Assembly (NCBI GenBank): GCA_001600455.1
Contig: BCKC01000005.1
Location: forward strand, 620,001-684,000
DNA from: Endocalyx cinctus
Lineage: Eukaryota; Ascomycota; Sordariomycetes; Amphisphaeriales; Apiosporaceae
Reading direction: 5' to 3'
DNA: 64,000 nucleotides
Shown: positions 23,403 through 36,608 of the stretch, one piece after another
How the letters are laid out: every line of letters starts with the position of its first letter
Numbering within the stretch: the first letter of the stretch is position 1
Program-made: the position numbers and the translations under genes
Notes under the pieces: model-generated
What the model was told of the DNA's origin: nothing
The model's input: only the letters and a program-made list of their open reading frames with translations
Databases searched by the model: none

Positions 23403-26400
23403 ATGCCGACCATCAGCAATTTAGACGGGCCGTCGTCTACGACGACGGCAACACGTACGCAAGAAATGATGGAAAGGTTGCAAAGATTAGCGGAAAGCGT
23501 AGCCCCTTTATTTACTACGGGTCCTCAGGGCAGAGATCCGCGAGTAATTATTCCACGGATTCTTAATTTCTTGCGCGACGAGGACTTCTATCGATATCCT
23601 GGCTGGGAACACAGACTCAACCTGATCCAAGAATATCTCGACGAAGCCCAAGCACAGAGAGAGCGCGGCGATTTTGGATATCAAGAGGCCAGCTTCCTCT
23701 CCAGCTTGGACGATGCTCGCATTATGGCTCAAGTACATCGGAATTATGACAAGTGGAATAATGACAATGTGAAGACGACGGGGCAAGCCCTTCGTGTCCC
23801 CCCGAAGTCTACACGTCTTATGACATTTCCCCAGCGCCACCCCAAACCTTGCCACAATGATCGATCGCTGTATCAACACAGACGTATTGATGTTCTGCCA
23901 GGAAATGGGGATGTGAGAACCACATTGGCTCTTCCGAGCGACCCGAGCGTAGAGTTCACTCTACGACAAGCGACCAGATGGCGTGAACGTCTTACGGCGG
24001 CAATCGTCTCTGGCGGCGTCTCCCAACACTGGGCGAACAGCTTGAACATCTTTATGAGACGAGACGGCGTTGAAGATGCTCAGGCAGCAAGGCTATCGGC
24101 ATTCCTCGTCACCGGGATGGGTACGGCAGATGACGCAAATCAATTTGAAACAAGCATAAATTGGGGCAAATACACATTAACTGCATTGGATAATCGCAGC
24201 GAACTGGAGAGATATGTGGACTCCCAGCATAGACTCTACGCCGCTCTCCGTGGACATACCTATAAGTCAAGCAACACCTTTCTTAACCCACAAATCTCCC
24301 GACTCCGGTTTACTTTCGAAAATGCCGCATACGAGGGCTGTATGAGGGGAGGCTTTCCTGCGATCATGAATAATCGTCCGGACTGGAAGGTCCCCGTTTC
24401 CGACGAGGAAAAGGCGCGGGATGACGTGATCGACTATGATTCCGCCACGGTGAGGGACAAGAAAGCATTCTACACGAGACGCGGTTGGGAACGAGCGGCG
24501 CTACAACAATGCCTGAACATGTTTACAAGTCACGAGAATAGAGTAATTAATACTCCTTGGCGTCGTGCCTTGCTGCCCCTGAAAAAGCCTCTCCCGATGC
24601 CTAAGGACGTGGTATGGCACCCCCGTGCCATGGATCCTAGCAAAGTTGTAGAGAGTTCCAAAGATCCATCTCCATGGTTGCACTGGTACAACAACTACAC
24701 GCAGCAGATGGATTACCTATCTGGCTGGCAACGCCGACGTTATAACGTGGAAAACTGGTCCAACTTCCAAAGATCTTCTCTGCCGGTTAACTTCCGAGGC
24801 CCGTATATCTACAATGGCCTCCCGATATATGACGAGTACTGGCTCAAGATCGGCGAGTACCTCGAAAACCTTTTCGAGCACATGCAGTTTGCTTTGGCTG
24901 CGGCTCCTCGACCTCTTCTAGCTGCTATCGTGAGAGATATAGATGCCGCTTCAAATGATAACGATCATGACAACTACACGGTCGATCATCAAGCTCCCGG
25001 TACTGGCCCTGCACCGAGTGACGACTATAAAAATGTCAAGCTTGGCGATGACGAATGGAGAGAAATGGAAGCTCGGAGGCGACGTCGCCACGACATAAGA
25101 CGACGTCTTGAATTTGATACGGTGGGGGACAACGCTAACAACCCCAAGCTTGTAGATGACATCGAGATCGCATGGCTACGATATCTTTGTGAACCATCTC
25201 GTACTCTTGAGATGTGCGACCCCAAAAAGCAGCCGGTGGATAATCTGTCCATCCTCTTTGATAACAGACTGCAAGCATACCTCCAAAGCTTTCATAACTC
25301 CGGTTGTCCATCTCCTGGAGAGAACATGTGGGATCTGGACTATGCTCGTGTAGAATTCGGGGTCATTCGGGATAACCCTATCCAACCTCCAACCCTTATG
25401 CAAGCGCTGTCATATATTAATGGCATGCCTGAAGAGATGATACATGAGGGTCCTCAGACTTCCGATGTTGATCAACCGAACAAGTTGTATCAGTTTACTC
25501 CCAAGGAAGCGACCGTAATGTGTATTCGATTGCATCAACTTGGTCGGATCATGTGAGTTTCCCCAAAGTTGGTCATTTTAAACCGAGTTCTTTGCTGATT
25601 TTAAACAGATTTATTCCTGCGGAAAAAGGTAATGACGCTTTTATTCTGCGACCGCAATATAAGCTACACCCAGAAGATCGAGTTCGCTGGAGGTACGAAA
25701 CCGAAGACGAGTTTCTGGCCCAGAAGATAGCGTTCAGGGAGGAATCGATGCAATATCTCAACGAGAGGTTTCCAGATTGGTTTCAGTCTCAAAATGACGG
25801 CTTAACAAACCAATGGACATATCTAGAGAAAAACAAATGGTTTCTCGATCATGTCGGAAGTAAGTTCGGACACCGCCTGTGGCTAGCAGAGCAAGCTAGC
25901 ATTGCAAGCGCCGGCCCATGGTCTGAAATTGTCGGGAGACATTTTGTCGACGAGAGGTCGTTCGCTATGGTGGATGATCTGGCCGAAGTTCCAAATACTA
26001 CATTGAAGAAGCGACGTGGAGTACCCATGTGGGAAGATCTCGCGACTTGGGATGAGATCGGGGTTGAATACGAATCTACCATAAAGGCGGAAGAGAAACT
26101 GGTTGGGAACTTTGCGTTCGTACCAAAAACACCGGAGAAAACATGTCAGTTCTTCCGCAATATCGCTTATCGGATGGGTTTTACGATGAAGCATGTAAGA
26201 CAGATAAGAGAGCGCCTCACATACTCCGAGCCTCAGCCAGTGGTCACCATCGAAGACGGTAAGAAAACTGTCAAGATGCAACCTGTCGAACGTTGGTGGA
26301 AACCCGTCTCCATCGGCGACTTCCACGCGAATCTCGAGCACTGGGAAGATTCTATTACGCATGGTGTTGGAGAGGTACAATTTGTGCAGCCGAGAGTGGA

Positions 26401-28428
26401 AGAGATCATGGAGAAATCGGACCCGCTTTCGGTATTGAGAAAGAAATTTCAGGGCAAGGGTCCCTTCGACATTATACGAGAGGGTATTCTCAAGAATTGC
26501 GCCGAGAACCGACCAGTGCTATATGCCGGTCGCAAGGCAGCCTTTACTAACTCTAGTGGCGAGCCCGTAGTGGGAGTCGAGAGGCCCAACTTGTTCAACT
26601 GGGCAACAGAGGAACAGAGGCGATTCCAAGCCCCGTATACTCGCAAGAGCTTCTTTAGCATGAAACGATGGCCTCTTCACCACCAACGTGAAGACATCCA
26701 ACAAATGATAAAAACACGCGAAGATGAGAGGAAGAGAATAGATCCAAGACAAGATGCGGATGGTATCCTGACAACGCGCATACCTTTGGGTAATGACAAA
26801 CCAGCGTACGCTCCGTTGCCGACAGCCCAGTGGAAGGAGGAAACGGAACGGAGGAACCCATTAGAAGTACCGGCTGACTTGGGTCCCGACCCTGGATTCG
26901 GCACGCTCTCCGGTCTTGAATATGGAACTTTACCGCGAAACTGGAATCTTATTATTGAAGAGTCAGATGAGCCGGAGCTTTCCTACAACGAAGGACCCCC
27001 AGGATTATCTAGGTTCCTGCCAATTACTCGACCGAATGAGCGTTTCATTCCTGGACCTGCTGTCTTCCCGGCAGGAGAGACACTTTTGCAGCAGACTTTG
27101 ATCAGTCAGCGATTAGAAGAAGGTGAGATTTACATCACCCTTGATTTTTTTTTTTTCAATTAAAACGTAAATTATATAATGACTGACACGAACGAATGAC
27201 AGCTATCTACCCGAGAACAAGGATTGCGAGTCTCCCGTTCTATCAAAAGATCCCAGAAATATGGAGGCGCTACACCGAGGCTAAACCTCCCCAGATTCCT
27301 TTGGTGCCACCAGTAGATAGCTCCATGATCCCGCGTAGCAACCCCAACAAGCGAAAGGTACCGAGGGACTACTTCATAGACCCGGGCAATCCTCTTAAGA
27401 AGGTAAACACGGGAACCGGGATAGGTTCTACAATCGATCACGATTTGTATAGAGGAGGTCCAGTTCCCCATACTAATCAGCCGCGAGTGCGACGCAGTAA
27501 CCGACGGGGAGGAGGCGGCGGAAGAGGCGGTGGAGGAGGCGGCGGCGGTGGAGGTGGTGGAGGTGGTAGAGGGGGGTTGGGCAGAGGATATATTGTGCCA
27601 GCTCCTCCGAGCAATCCCCCGGGCCCGCCAGGCATCCAAGGGCCAATTGTTCAACCTTTTCAACCTTTCCAACCTCCAGGAGCAGCAGGAGGGCCACAAC
27701 CAACTGCTCCTGTAGGAGGAGGAAAACCAGCAGGAGGGCCGCAACCAGCTGCTCCGGTAGGAGGAGGAAAACCGCCAGGAGGGTTGCCTTCGGGATGGGT
27801 ACTTCCAAAGGGGTTAGGACGTGGAGTGCCACCTCAAAGTTCAACACCCCAGCCTCCAGTTTCAAATAAAACACCAAGTGTAAAACCAATGCCTCTAGTT
27901 GGGACAGCGCTACCTACAGCCCAGGGCCAAGGTAACGTGTCAAAAGCAGCGCAGGCGACGTATGACGCGTTCAGGGACGAATTCAACAAAGCATTCCCGA
28001 ACGGATATGCGAACATACCGACGTCCGGACAAGAGAGTCTGTGCGCTCTGTTCGCCATCCAAAACAGTGTTCAGGCGCAGCACCAGGACTTGCCGGTGCC
28101 GACGCTGCAGGAACTCCAAGAAGCGTACCAAGACGAATCTATAAAGCAGAGCAACCTTATCCTAGGCATGACGAACAATTCCAACTTCACGGCCGACCAG
28201 GCCGCGAGTATCTTATATGTCTGGGGCTTCTACCGAGGTTTCAACCTCCAGCTCGGTGTCTTGCAGGAAGCTAGGAACCTGCCGCAACTTATATCCTACC
28301 CAGAAGGCCCTACAAATAGGCGCGTCATTTGGATCAGTTCCAATCAGACCACGCTCCCTGCGAATTCCATCGCCGGTGCCCAGGCCGAGGGCGCCGCCGC
28401 CCACTTCGAGGGTATGAGGCGTCAGTAA
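23403..28428 (+). CDS. Giant uncharacterised protein (1629 aa) with C-terminal OTU/papain-like domain
   Basis: Exons 23403-25552, 25609-27122 and 27203-28428; introns of 56 and 80 bp with canonical GTGAG donors and CAG acceptors, and the joined frame is continuous. The start has a purine-rich context (gcgaccATGcc). Residues 1-1220 are mostly helical, charged and Trp/Tyr-rich, with no domain I recognise. Residues 1323-1349 are an Arg-studded poly-Gly tract, followed by a Pro/Gly linker with a 16-residue duplication (GGPQPxAPVGGGKPxG). The last 130 residues look like a folded peptidase: SGQESLCALFAIQNS (Cys 1502) opens a helix as in OTU or papain-fold enzymes, and AAHFEGM (His 1622) near the end matches the usual position of the catalytic His. 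This is inference from motif spacing. It could be a deubiquitinase-like or effector-type protein, or the site could be inactive. Confidence 0.75.
27508..27590 (+). repeat. GGN-rich tract coding poly-Gly
   Basis: A GGN-repeat stretch inside the third exon of the 1629-aa gene encodes poly-Gly with scattered Arg. It is a likely source of length variation between strains. Confidence 0.8.
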
Positions 28429-29165
28429 ATGGCGAATTTGGATCTGCGTCCTTGATCAGGATTGGAGTCAAATTCATTATTAGGCCGCCGAAGGGCTTTT
28501 CTGCTACGAGTTTCCCTGGATTACTAGTGGTTAAATGAATAGAAGGCAGGCTGTTATTTTATGTCTTTTCTTCTTTCCGTCTCTCTCTGGCTAGTTGCAT
28601 TACGAAGAAGGAGGAAAGAGATCGACGAATTGTCCGAGCCATGAAAGCTCCTCAAAAATCATTATTCTCCTTTGTCAGCGGTTTTCAGCCCCCTTCCCCC
28701 GTTCCCCCTTCCCCTTTTACTGCCCCGCAAAAGCTCGACTTTATATAGTCGTCCATTCTTTACAATTTCTTTAATTAATTACTAGCTGTAGGATAGTTGT
28801 TTTTCTTTTGTCTTCTACTTGGTGACGAGTTGAGAGAGAGCAAATAGGCGATGCTGGGAAAGAATAATAGTACTAAGAAAAAGATTGAAAAAAAAAAAAT
28901 TAGAGAGGAGGAAGAAGCTCGCCACTGAAAGTCTCGGATAGGATTGTTATCATTATATGTGGTTCTAGTTCAGAAATTTAGTTATTTTTAATGGTTCGAG
29001 ATGTAAGGAAGCGTGCCTGGCTTCCTATCTTCATGTATTCTAGAATAATCAATATTAGTATTGCGAATTAACCCCGAATTAAGTGAGGCATCATCATACC
29101 TGATATACCATACACGGATTACACGGATTGTACTTAAACAATTGCTCATAGAGAAACCCCAAACA
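28429..29165. other. Convergent intergenic region, no gene
   Basis: The 3' ends of the 1629-aa gene and the oxidoreductase gene face each other here. AT-rich with pyrimidine tracts; no supported ORF. Confidence 0.6.
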
Positions 29166-30357
29166 TCATTGCTTTGCCACTTCAATTACCAACTTCCCAA
29201 TTCCGCCCTTGCTGTCCGCAACTTGCTGGCATGCCTTCCTTACAGCCTCGATATCCTCGAGTTTAACAATCCTCTTAACGGCCTTGATTTGACCCGTCGC
29301 CACCATCTCACCCAGTTTCTCTATATCCTCCCTTATATCTGTGTTTCCGGATACCATCACGTACTTGATGTTTGTGCCCCGCAGCTTGAAGGCATAATAG
29401 TACTGTGCGAGATCGCAGATCCAGAAAATGAAGGACGGCAGGGACGGCAGAAGCTGGCGTAAGAGATTTCCCGGAGGTATCGACGATATTGAGACGATTA
29501 CGCCCCTCTCTTTGTTAACGAGTGGAAAGGTGCTGATTAGGTCCCATTGCGTATTGAAGACGAAGTCAACGCTGCCGGCCGAAATCACGTCCGTCAGTCG
29601 AGCCGTTTCCTGATAGTCAACAATCTGATCTACAAGGCCGGGAAGGTATTGCTCTACTAGAGGAATCTTGGCCGTCGATACGGTCGATATAATCTTCCCA
29701 ACTCGATAAAACTTTTTGAGCATCTGGATGGCGATTGATCCCGTGCCGCTCAGTGCGCCCGGAACGAATACCGTCTTCCCTTCGAGACCTTCTTTCACGC
29801 CGTTTCCACGCAGTAATCTGATCCCTTCTTCAATTCCCTGGTAAGCCGTAACGCCGAAACCGAGGAAAGTGGATGCGTCCTCGTGCGAAACATGGACCGG
29901 CTTCTTCAACGCACAGGACTCGGACGCGGTGGTATACTCGGAGACAAAGCCTGAGTCGGGGTAGATTCCCCTAGGTCGACATCGTAGTCCGAAGCCATAA
30001 ACCTCGTCGCCGGGTTCGAACTTGGTCACGTCAGAGCCAACAGCTACGACGACGCCGGAACCTTCGATTCCTAGTTTTACAGGAAACCTATCGGCTCACG
30101 TTAGTGAAGACCTTCTGTCAATATAATGGTGGGCAGCTACGTATGAACCATACGTACGTCTGTTTTTCGATCAGGAACCTCTGAATCCCTCTTACCATCT
30201 GCGTGTCCCCTGCTTGCATACTGGCACAATTTATTTTAATGATCATCCCTTTCGGTTCTGGAATTGACGGAACCGGCATATTCCTTATTTCGTATTGTGA
30301 GGGTTTACAATACTTTGGTGCTACGAGCGAGCGCATGGTTCTCGGTAAGGCAGACAT
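29166..30357 (-). CDS. Medium-chain quinone oxidoreductase-like dehydrogenase
   Basis: Two exons, 30357-30158 and 30087-29166, with a 70-bp GTACGT...GATAG intron, encode 373 aa. The start is the Met of MSALPRTM, because the 12 codons upstream of it are an Ile run from an A/T repeat. The N-terminal GroES-like domain contains the substrate-side loop, GIEGSGVVVAVGSDV and FEPGDEVYG. The Rossmann domain shows FVPGALSGTGSIAIQMLKKF in place of the usual AGxGGVG loop, then VDFVFNTQWD and a C-terminal KAVKRIVKLEDIEAVRKA segment typical of the family. No structural-zinc Cys cluster is visible, so the zinc-free quinone reductase or enoyl reductase branch is likely, probably using NADPH. The substrate cannot be told. 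There is no biosynthetic core gene nearby to suggest a secondary-metabolite role. Confidence 0.88.
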
Positions 30358-31529
30358 AGTGATGATAAGTATCAATATAATGATTATTATCATTTAAACA
30401 AAGAAGAAGAAGAAAAACAAGATATGGTGACTGGGAAAAAAACAATCTTTTTTATATCTAACTCCTTCATAGTAAGGCAATATTAATAAATGACCTTGTC
30501 GCTTTGTCATTCGGCGTTTTCGGTGGCTGTGTGGGTCACCTCCGAAGACTATCCCCACCGACCGCCGAGAGGACCTCCTGGCATATTGCTTCTCATGAAT
30601 TCATGGTTCTTAGCTGATCAAGTTTACTGCTGAGCGGCCTGTACTCCTAATAGGTAGAACATAACGTAGTATTGGTACATAAAGATCTTTTAAGAAGATG
30701 ATAATTGCATAAGAGGATTGATTACATTTCGCAAAAAGAGACTTACAGCGGGCATCCGGGCTCAAAGCGTCACCTGACGAGCCGTCTACCCTGATTCGAT
30801 TTCTATTTTCTTTCAAGACTGCTGGCTCATCGATTCTTTCTACTTCTAAAGATCAAATTAACTAAAGAGAGGATATAGGGCGAGGATGAACTGCAGTATT
30901 ACTTTTTTTTTTATATTATCATTTACCATAGGCATCGTAGTTCTATCTAATTATACTAATCCTCCTGTCTTGTTGGTATACAACTCGAAACGCAAAATCT
31001 CGGGCCGTACTATTCATTCATTCATTCATTCCTTCATCGGATTCCCTAGGGGATAATAGAGGAACAAAATGGATATATAAAACAAGAAATCAACATCTTT
31101 TCCCTCCCCCTTGCCCTTCCCGTCACGCCTACGCACGCCTCCCACAACCACTTCCCTTTCCCTTCTCAAATACACATATCAGGCGCAACGACCGCTGCCA
31201 ATATTTTTCTTTTTTAAAACAGTGAAAAACAACCTTGTACCACCAAATCAAGAAAAACATGACATAAAAAAATATTCATTCTTGAAGAAAACACCAGCCT
31301 GACCGCTGTTCCATGTATGCGTATATGCATGTATGTATACCCTAGGAAAGGATACGGAAATTTCGTCTGTGCATATGAATCCATGCGACCACCTAAGAGC
31401 CATACGCCATTGTTCCTATATAAAATGTAGAGAACGACCAATCCAAAAATCTTGAAACCTTGTCTTTTCTTTTTCTTTTTCTTTTTTCCTGCTGTCATTT
31501 CTCAGGGCCCGGCCGAGAGAGAAAGAGTC
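30358..31529. other. Intergenic, no gene
   Basis: Holds the promoter of the oxidoreductase and the 3' region of the IQGAP gene. It includes an ATTC-type microsatellite at about 31011-31031 and a T-rich run near 30903. Open frames here are low in complexity. Confidence 0.6.
31011..31031. repeat. (ATTC)n microsatellite
   Basis: About five tandem ATTC units in the intergenic region. Confidence 0.8.
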
Positions 31530-34500
31530 TTACTGAGTTCTGTAAAACTTCTTGTATAGGAGATGCAGCAGCAAGTTCACGTTGAGTTTCAAATTTCCCT
31601 CGAACAGGTTGATGAATTGGTGAGCTTCGAACTGGGCCTGAAGAAGGTCTTCGATGGATACGAGAGCACTGGCGCCGGGGATTTGGATATGACCACGGCT
31701 ACCCTCGACGTTGAACACACCAACCTGGTCGCATGATATTGTCAAGTTGATACTGCCCCAATCGCGGTCAGGTACTCCTTGCCAAGACACCACAACGCCC
31801 TTTTCGGAGAGGGCGCGCACGCTGTACTTGTAGGAACCAAACTTAGGTACCCGCCCAGAACGCTCAAGTTCTCGTTGATGGTTATATTGTTTCGTAAAGG
31901 GAAGGAGGAATCGTTTTTTCCTAAATCAAATTTTGTCAACGCAAATCCAACGGGAGAAAAGACCAGTAATCATATAAACTTACCCTTTATTCTTCTGCAG
32001 CGTAGCCATAGCTTGTTCAATATAATCATCGTAACTCTTTCGCTGTTGCTCAAGATAGTTGGCTTTTTCGTGAAGGTTGCCGAGAGTCAGCCGAACGCCT
32101 TCTAACTCTCGCTGTCGTTGTATTCTTCGCCGACTCTTGGTACGGATATCTAGCGCGATGGCGTTTAAAATGTCCTGGTAGAAGTTGTGTTTCGAGATTC
32201 GCCCCATGTGTTCCAGTCGCATGATATTTTCAAGCGCGTTTCGTTTCATGTCATAATACGACATGCGCGTTACATCGACCATATTCACGTCGGAATACGC
32301 GCCTTTTGTGCGGTTACCCGAGGCGAAGTCCTCTCGCAGGATCGACTTCCATTTATGCTCATCCTCTTGGGTAGGCGGACGAACAAGGATTTCAAGTAGG
32401 TTTGCGCCCGTCTGAACCCGGATAATGTACAGAATGCAGCGTTTTGTCTCCATAAAGAGAGCCTTGATATCTGCCTCGGGATCTTCGAGGTCGTGTAGCT
32501 TAGGCGTCAGGAACATCTGTATATCAGATGAGCCTGCCGCGTGCATCTCGTTCTCGTTATTTTTCGCGCTGCCTAACTCTTGAAGAATCTCCCGAAGCAC
32601 ATCATCCCGACCGGGGCAAATGGCCGCAAGCTCCTGGGAAACTAGGGTGTGGATGGCGAATATATCAGTCATCTTTATGTAAAGTGTAGGTCGATTCTTG
32701 GCATAAAGATCGTTAAACTCATCAATATCAAACGTGCTCTCCGCATCACGGACTGAGATGAGATCATTGGTGATCAGAGCGAATCTCTCTATTGACTCCG
32801 CGACAAAGGCATTAAGCGGTTGAAGGTAGATGTTTTCTCCACCGAACGGTCGCCCCGAAGAGATCTGTCCAAGCACTTTCGCAACTTCGCTAAGATTCCT
32901 CTTTTGAAGAGGGCTCAAAGTTTTTTCGATCACGCCAACTTGTTCCGGATTTACCAGGGCGGGCTGAAGGTAGAAGCGCCATATCCAGTTCCCGACAATT
33001 TGTAGTACATGTTGAGGAGGCTCGCGCTTGAATCGGTGACAAAGCGCCTCGAACATTTGCTGGCAAATGAATCGCAGGCCATAAGGCATTCGGGGTAGCA
33101 GGTCTTCTAGAGCTATGAAATATTGGTCACAGATCTCGCGAAGATCTCGCAGGTGATCAATAAACATTTCGCGTGTTTCAGGGTCTTTAATAGCGATGTC
33201 TCGAGGAATGTCTAATGGACGCCGACTAGGTTGTCCGGTTCGTAACTCCTCGTTATTGATGGCCGACCGATAAATTTGCATGGGATCGCTCTCTAAATCT
33301 AGAGCAGGGTCTTCAACGATGTTATCTCTAATGAGCGGACCAAGCGCCTCTCTCAGATATTTTCTATCCCGAGGAGATCTCGTGTAGTTGCTGAGCATTT
33401 TTGACCAGAAGAAGTTGCCGCGAACGTAATCTTGAAGGGAGTTACACGCATCTATTTCTTCACGTATAGACCTCACAATTAGCTTCAACAAGTAATACTC
33501 CTCCCGCCTCTTCTGAGCATACCCAAAGAGCCCCATTAACAAGTGCTCGATACGCTTACACTCCTTCTCGGGAATGCCTTGTTCACGAACGCGGCGGAAG
33601 AGTCTCGCTAAATATTGCGGTTGGGTCTGTAAGTTGAAGAACAGCTGCTGATATAGCTCTAGCTTTTTCCTTGAACTCTTGTTGAGGGCTTTAAGGTCGA
33701 AGTGATTGGTGGAGGAGATGGATGCATTCGCGAGAAGGCTGCTGGCATGGCCACCGAAGTTGTTTTGATGCCTCACAACTTCGTCTAGGGTGATTTTGTT
33801 TTTGACGAGTAATGCAATCTTGATATCCAGCTGGTCGATGTATTGCTCAACCATCTCATTCTGGCGGACTTGTTGAACAACAGTTTTCCTGAGCCGCTCA
33901 AACTCGACTTCTTCGTTAAAGTCGAAATCGCTATCATTGAGTAGGTGCACAAAGTTCTTGACCGCGCCGACCGGAGGGTTCTTGCCCGTCGTAAGACTCT
34001 TGTACGCTTCTCCCTGAAGCTTTGCACGAACAAAACTCTGGATCTTGACGACCTTCTGCATATTCTCGTTGAAATGCTTCTGCTTTTCTGCGAATCTGGC
34101 GCGGACAAGAGAGCCACGTGCCCAAGACTGAAGCTCGACGATCGCCTCCTCGTGCTGTTCAAGATCGCACAATAAGTCGCTTACGTTGCAGCGTAGCAGC
34201 ATAGCACGTGTAAAAGCTTGCAGGGAGGTGACTTCTTCCTCGTGAGACCTGAGTTCATCCAGGAAAGATGCGTGTTCTTTTCTGAACAAATAACCGCGTA
34301 CGTGGGCTTGGAAGTCCATGATCGTGCTGGATTCGTTTTCGAGTAAGTCAAGATCAGCTGCTATGCGCTGTCGTTCGAGCATTCCTCTAGCGAATGCTTG
34401 TAATTCAACCACGGATGGTTCACATTCGTTCAATGCCTCTAGCGTATTAGTAATTTCTCGTCGGACCGCGGCGGCACGAACATGGCTTTGGAGTAAACTG

Positions 34501-36608
34501 ATTTCGGATTCGTGCCGCGTCAGGTCGGTTTTGGTTGCCTCCGTCTGCTGCCGAAGTAGCTTTCCACGACCTAGAGCTTGAAGTGACTGCCACGCAGGCG
34601 CGAAGCCTTCGAGCGCCTCACGCTGTTGATGGATCTGGTATCTTGTCAGCATTGCCCGCGCAGCGGCTTGCAAACTAGTAATAGCCGGAGTCTGATGGCC
34701 AAGGAGATTGAGGTCGCGGTCGACTTTCTCTCTGACAAGCATTCCTCGAATCGCAGATTGGAGATCCAAAATAGGACCAGTCGCGCGACTCGTCTCTTGC
34801 TGCTGGGCCGAGAAAGCTTCTCGCGCAAGATAGCCCCGTACCATAGCCTGAATGCTTCGCACGGGACCCTCTACCTCTAGTAACTGAGATCTAGTCTCGC
34901 GTACCTCGTCACGGACTCTCACGGCCCGTATTAAGCTTTGAAGTTTGACGATATCCTTCTCTTTGCTCTTCCAGAAGTGCTCCCTATGCATCATCTTGCT
35001 CCGAACCAAGAAACCACGGGCAGCGCTTTGAAGGTTGACGGCAAACTTCCTCATCTGAAGTCTGTATTCCATAATTTGACGGGTAAAATCACCGCGTATC
35101 CGTGCTTGTAGGTCAACGAGCCAATCTTCCGAATCCCAAAGTCCCTGCATGACGGTAGCTAGTCGCATTCGAAGTAAGGCGCCTCGAACCTGAGCCTGGA
35201 GGTCTATGATGATTTGCTCGTTTTCGGATAGTTCTCGATCGATGCGCTCCTCCTCCGTTTCTTCCGGCTCAGGCGTAGGTGGCTCCACGCCAAAATCAGC
35301 ACCCATATTTCCAAAGCTAGGCATATTGACACCAAGTTTATCCAGTCCCTTTTGCATAGCCTCCAATTCGTGATGTTCGAACTCCAGTTGACCGACCAGG
35401 TTGCCTATTCTAAAGTCTACGATCCCTTTCCTGAAAAGGAGCCAACTCAGAGCGTGTATACAGTATATTACTTTTGGTATGTTCTTCTTTTCATAAAGAT
35501 CTATCAGCTCAAAACGAAATAGGTCTGGTAACTCAACCTGATCTAGGAATCGGAAGAAAGTGGCAACGTTGTCCCAGTGTCTAGCTTGGAGTCGAGGGTG
35601 TCGGAATATGCGGAATCGTCGATCGGGATTCAGAGCCTCGACAACTTCGGCCAAAGTGACGCCGTCTCGCAGGGCTTCTTCCAACTCGATGATGGGGGGA
35701 ATTTGACGATGTATAACGTCCTCGATCCACTCCTTTGCTTCTCCTATATGACAGAGGTATTCGTAGGCTTGGAGAAACTGTCGCTGTTTATCCATCCAAT
35801 TACGCCCTTCGAAGCCGTAGCGATCCGCGCGTTGTCCATTCTTCGCAGCGTTCTCGAGACCGGATCGTTGAAGCCTGCGTCTTCCTCGAAGCCCAACAAC
35901 CTCTTGGGTGGGAGAAGTGATGGAGAATTCGTTGGTCGAGCCATCCTGTGCCAACCTGGACAATGTGCGTAATTGGCTGGTAGAAGAACGGCCTAGCTGT
36001 TGTAAGTCTGGGGCGACGAGGGGAGAATGTACCAGGGCGTTGTGGGCGTGGGGTGGAGGAGAACCAAAACTTGGACGTATCGAGTCGGACCTGGTTAGTA
36101 CCATAGATGTAGGGCGAGCATTCGTAGATCGAGAGAGTTGGCCAGGTGGGGGTGTGGGTGAAGTTCTTTCGTCCGATAGACGAAGCTTGCCGATGTCGAC
36201 ACTCTGACCACGCTCGTGACGATCACGTCGCGGAGGTGTGACGGGTGGAGGAGGAGAACCGGACGCGGGAGGTTGAGGGAGGGGTCTTAACGATTGCCTC
36301 GCTATATTATACATATTTTCCGGGCTTGACTTTGGTTCATCATACGTATTGGACCGGTGAGATCTAGGAGAACTATGACGGATAGCAGCTTCACTAAGGC
36401 CGCGTTTATGGCCAAAAGAAGATGCGCCGTATCCATTCGACGTCACGGAAGACGCAGCGCTGGGCTGACCGTGATCGAAGGCATCGGAATTATAAGAATT
36501 ATAGGAATAGCCAGAAGAAGCGGAAGATGAAGTAGTCGAGGGTTGACGATTTATGACTGAGTTATCAACAGTGTACGACTGTCGAAGTGGATGTGGTCGG
36601 TACGACAT
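31530..36608 (-). CDS. IQGAP-family cytokinesis scaffold (Rng2/SepG-like)
   Basis: Two exons, 36608-31984 and 31920-31530, separated by a 63-bp GTAAGT...TTTAG intron, encode 1671 aa. I start at MSYRPHPL; the extra 18 upstream codons are a Phe-rich leader. Parts in order: Ser/Pro-rich N-terminus (1-270); calponin-homology actin-binding domain (about 287-395, from FLQAYEYLCHIGEAKEW to CIHALSWLLF); about 14 IQ-like calmodulin or light-chain binding repeats (roughly 460-950); RasGAP-related domain (roughly 1030-1300); RasGAP C-terminal RGC domain, completed only by the second exon. The family, S. pombe Rng2, A. nidulans SepG and budding-yeast Iqg1, organises the contractile actomyosin ring and septum. 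GAP domains of IQGAPs usually bind Cdc42/Rac-type GTPases without stimulating hydrolysis. The intron makes the terminal RGC segment easy to miss in annotation. Confidence 0.95.
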
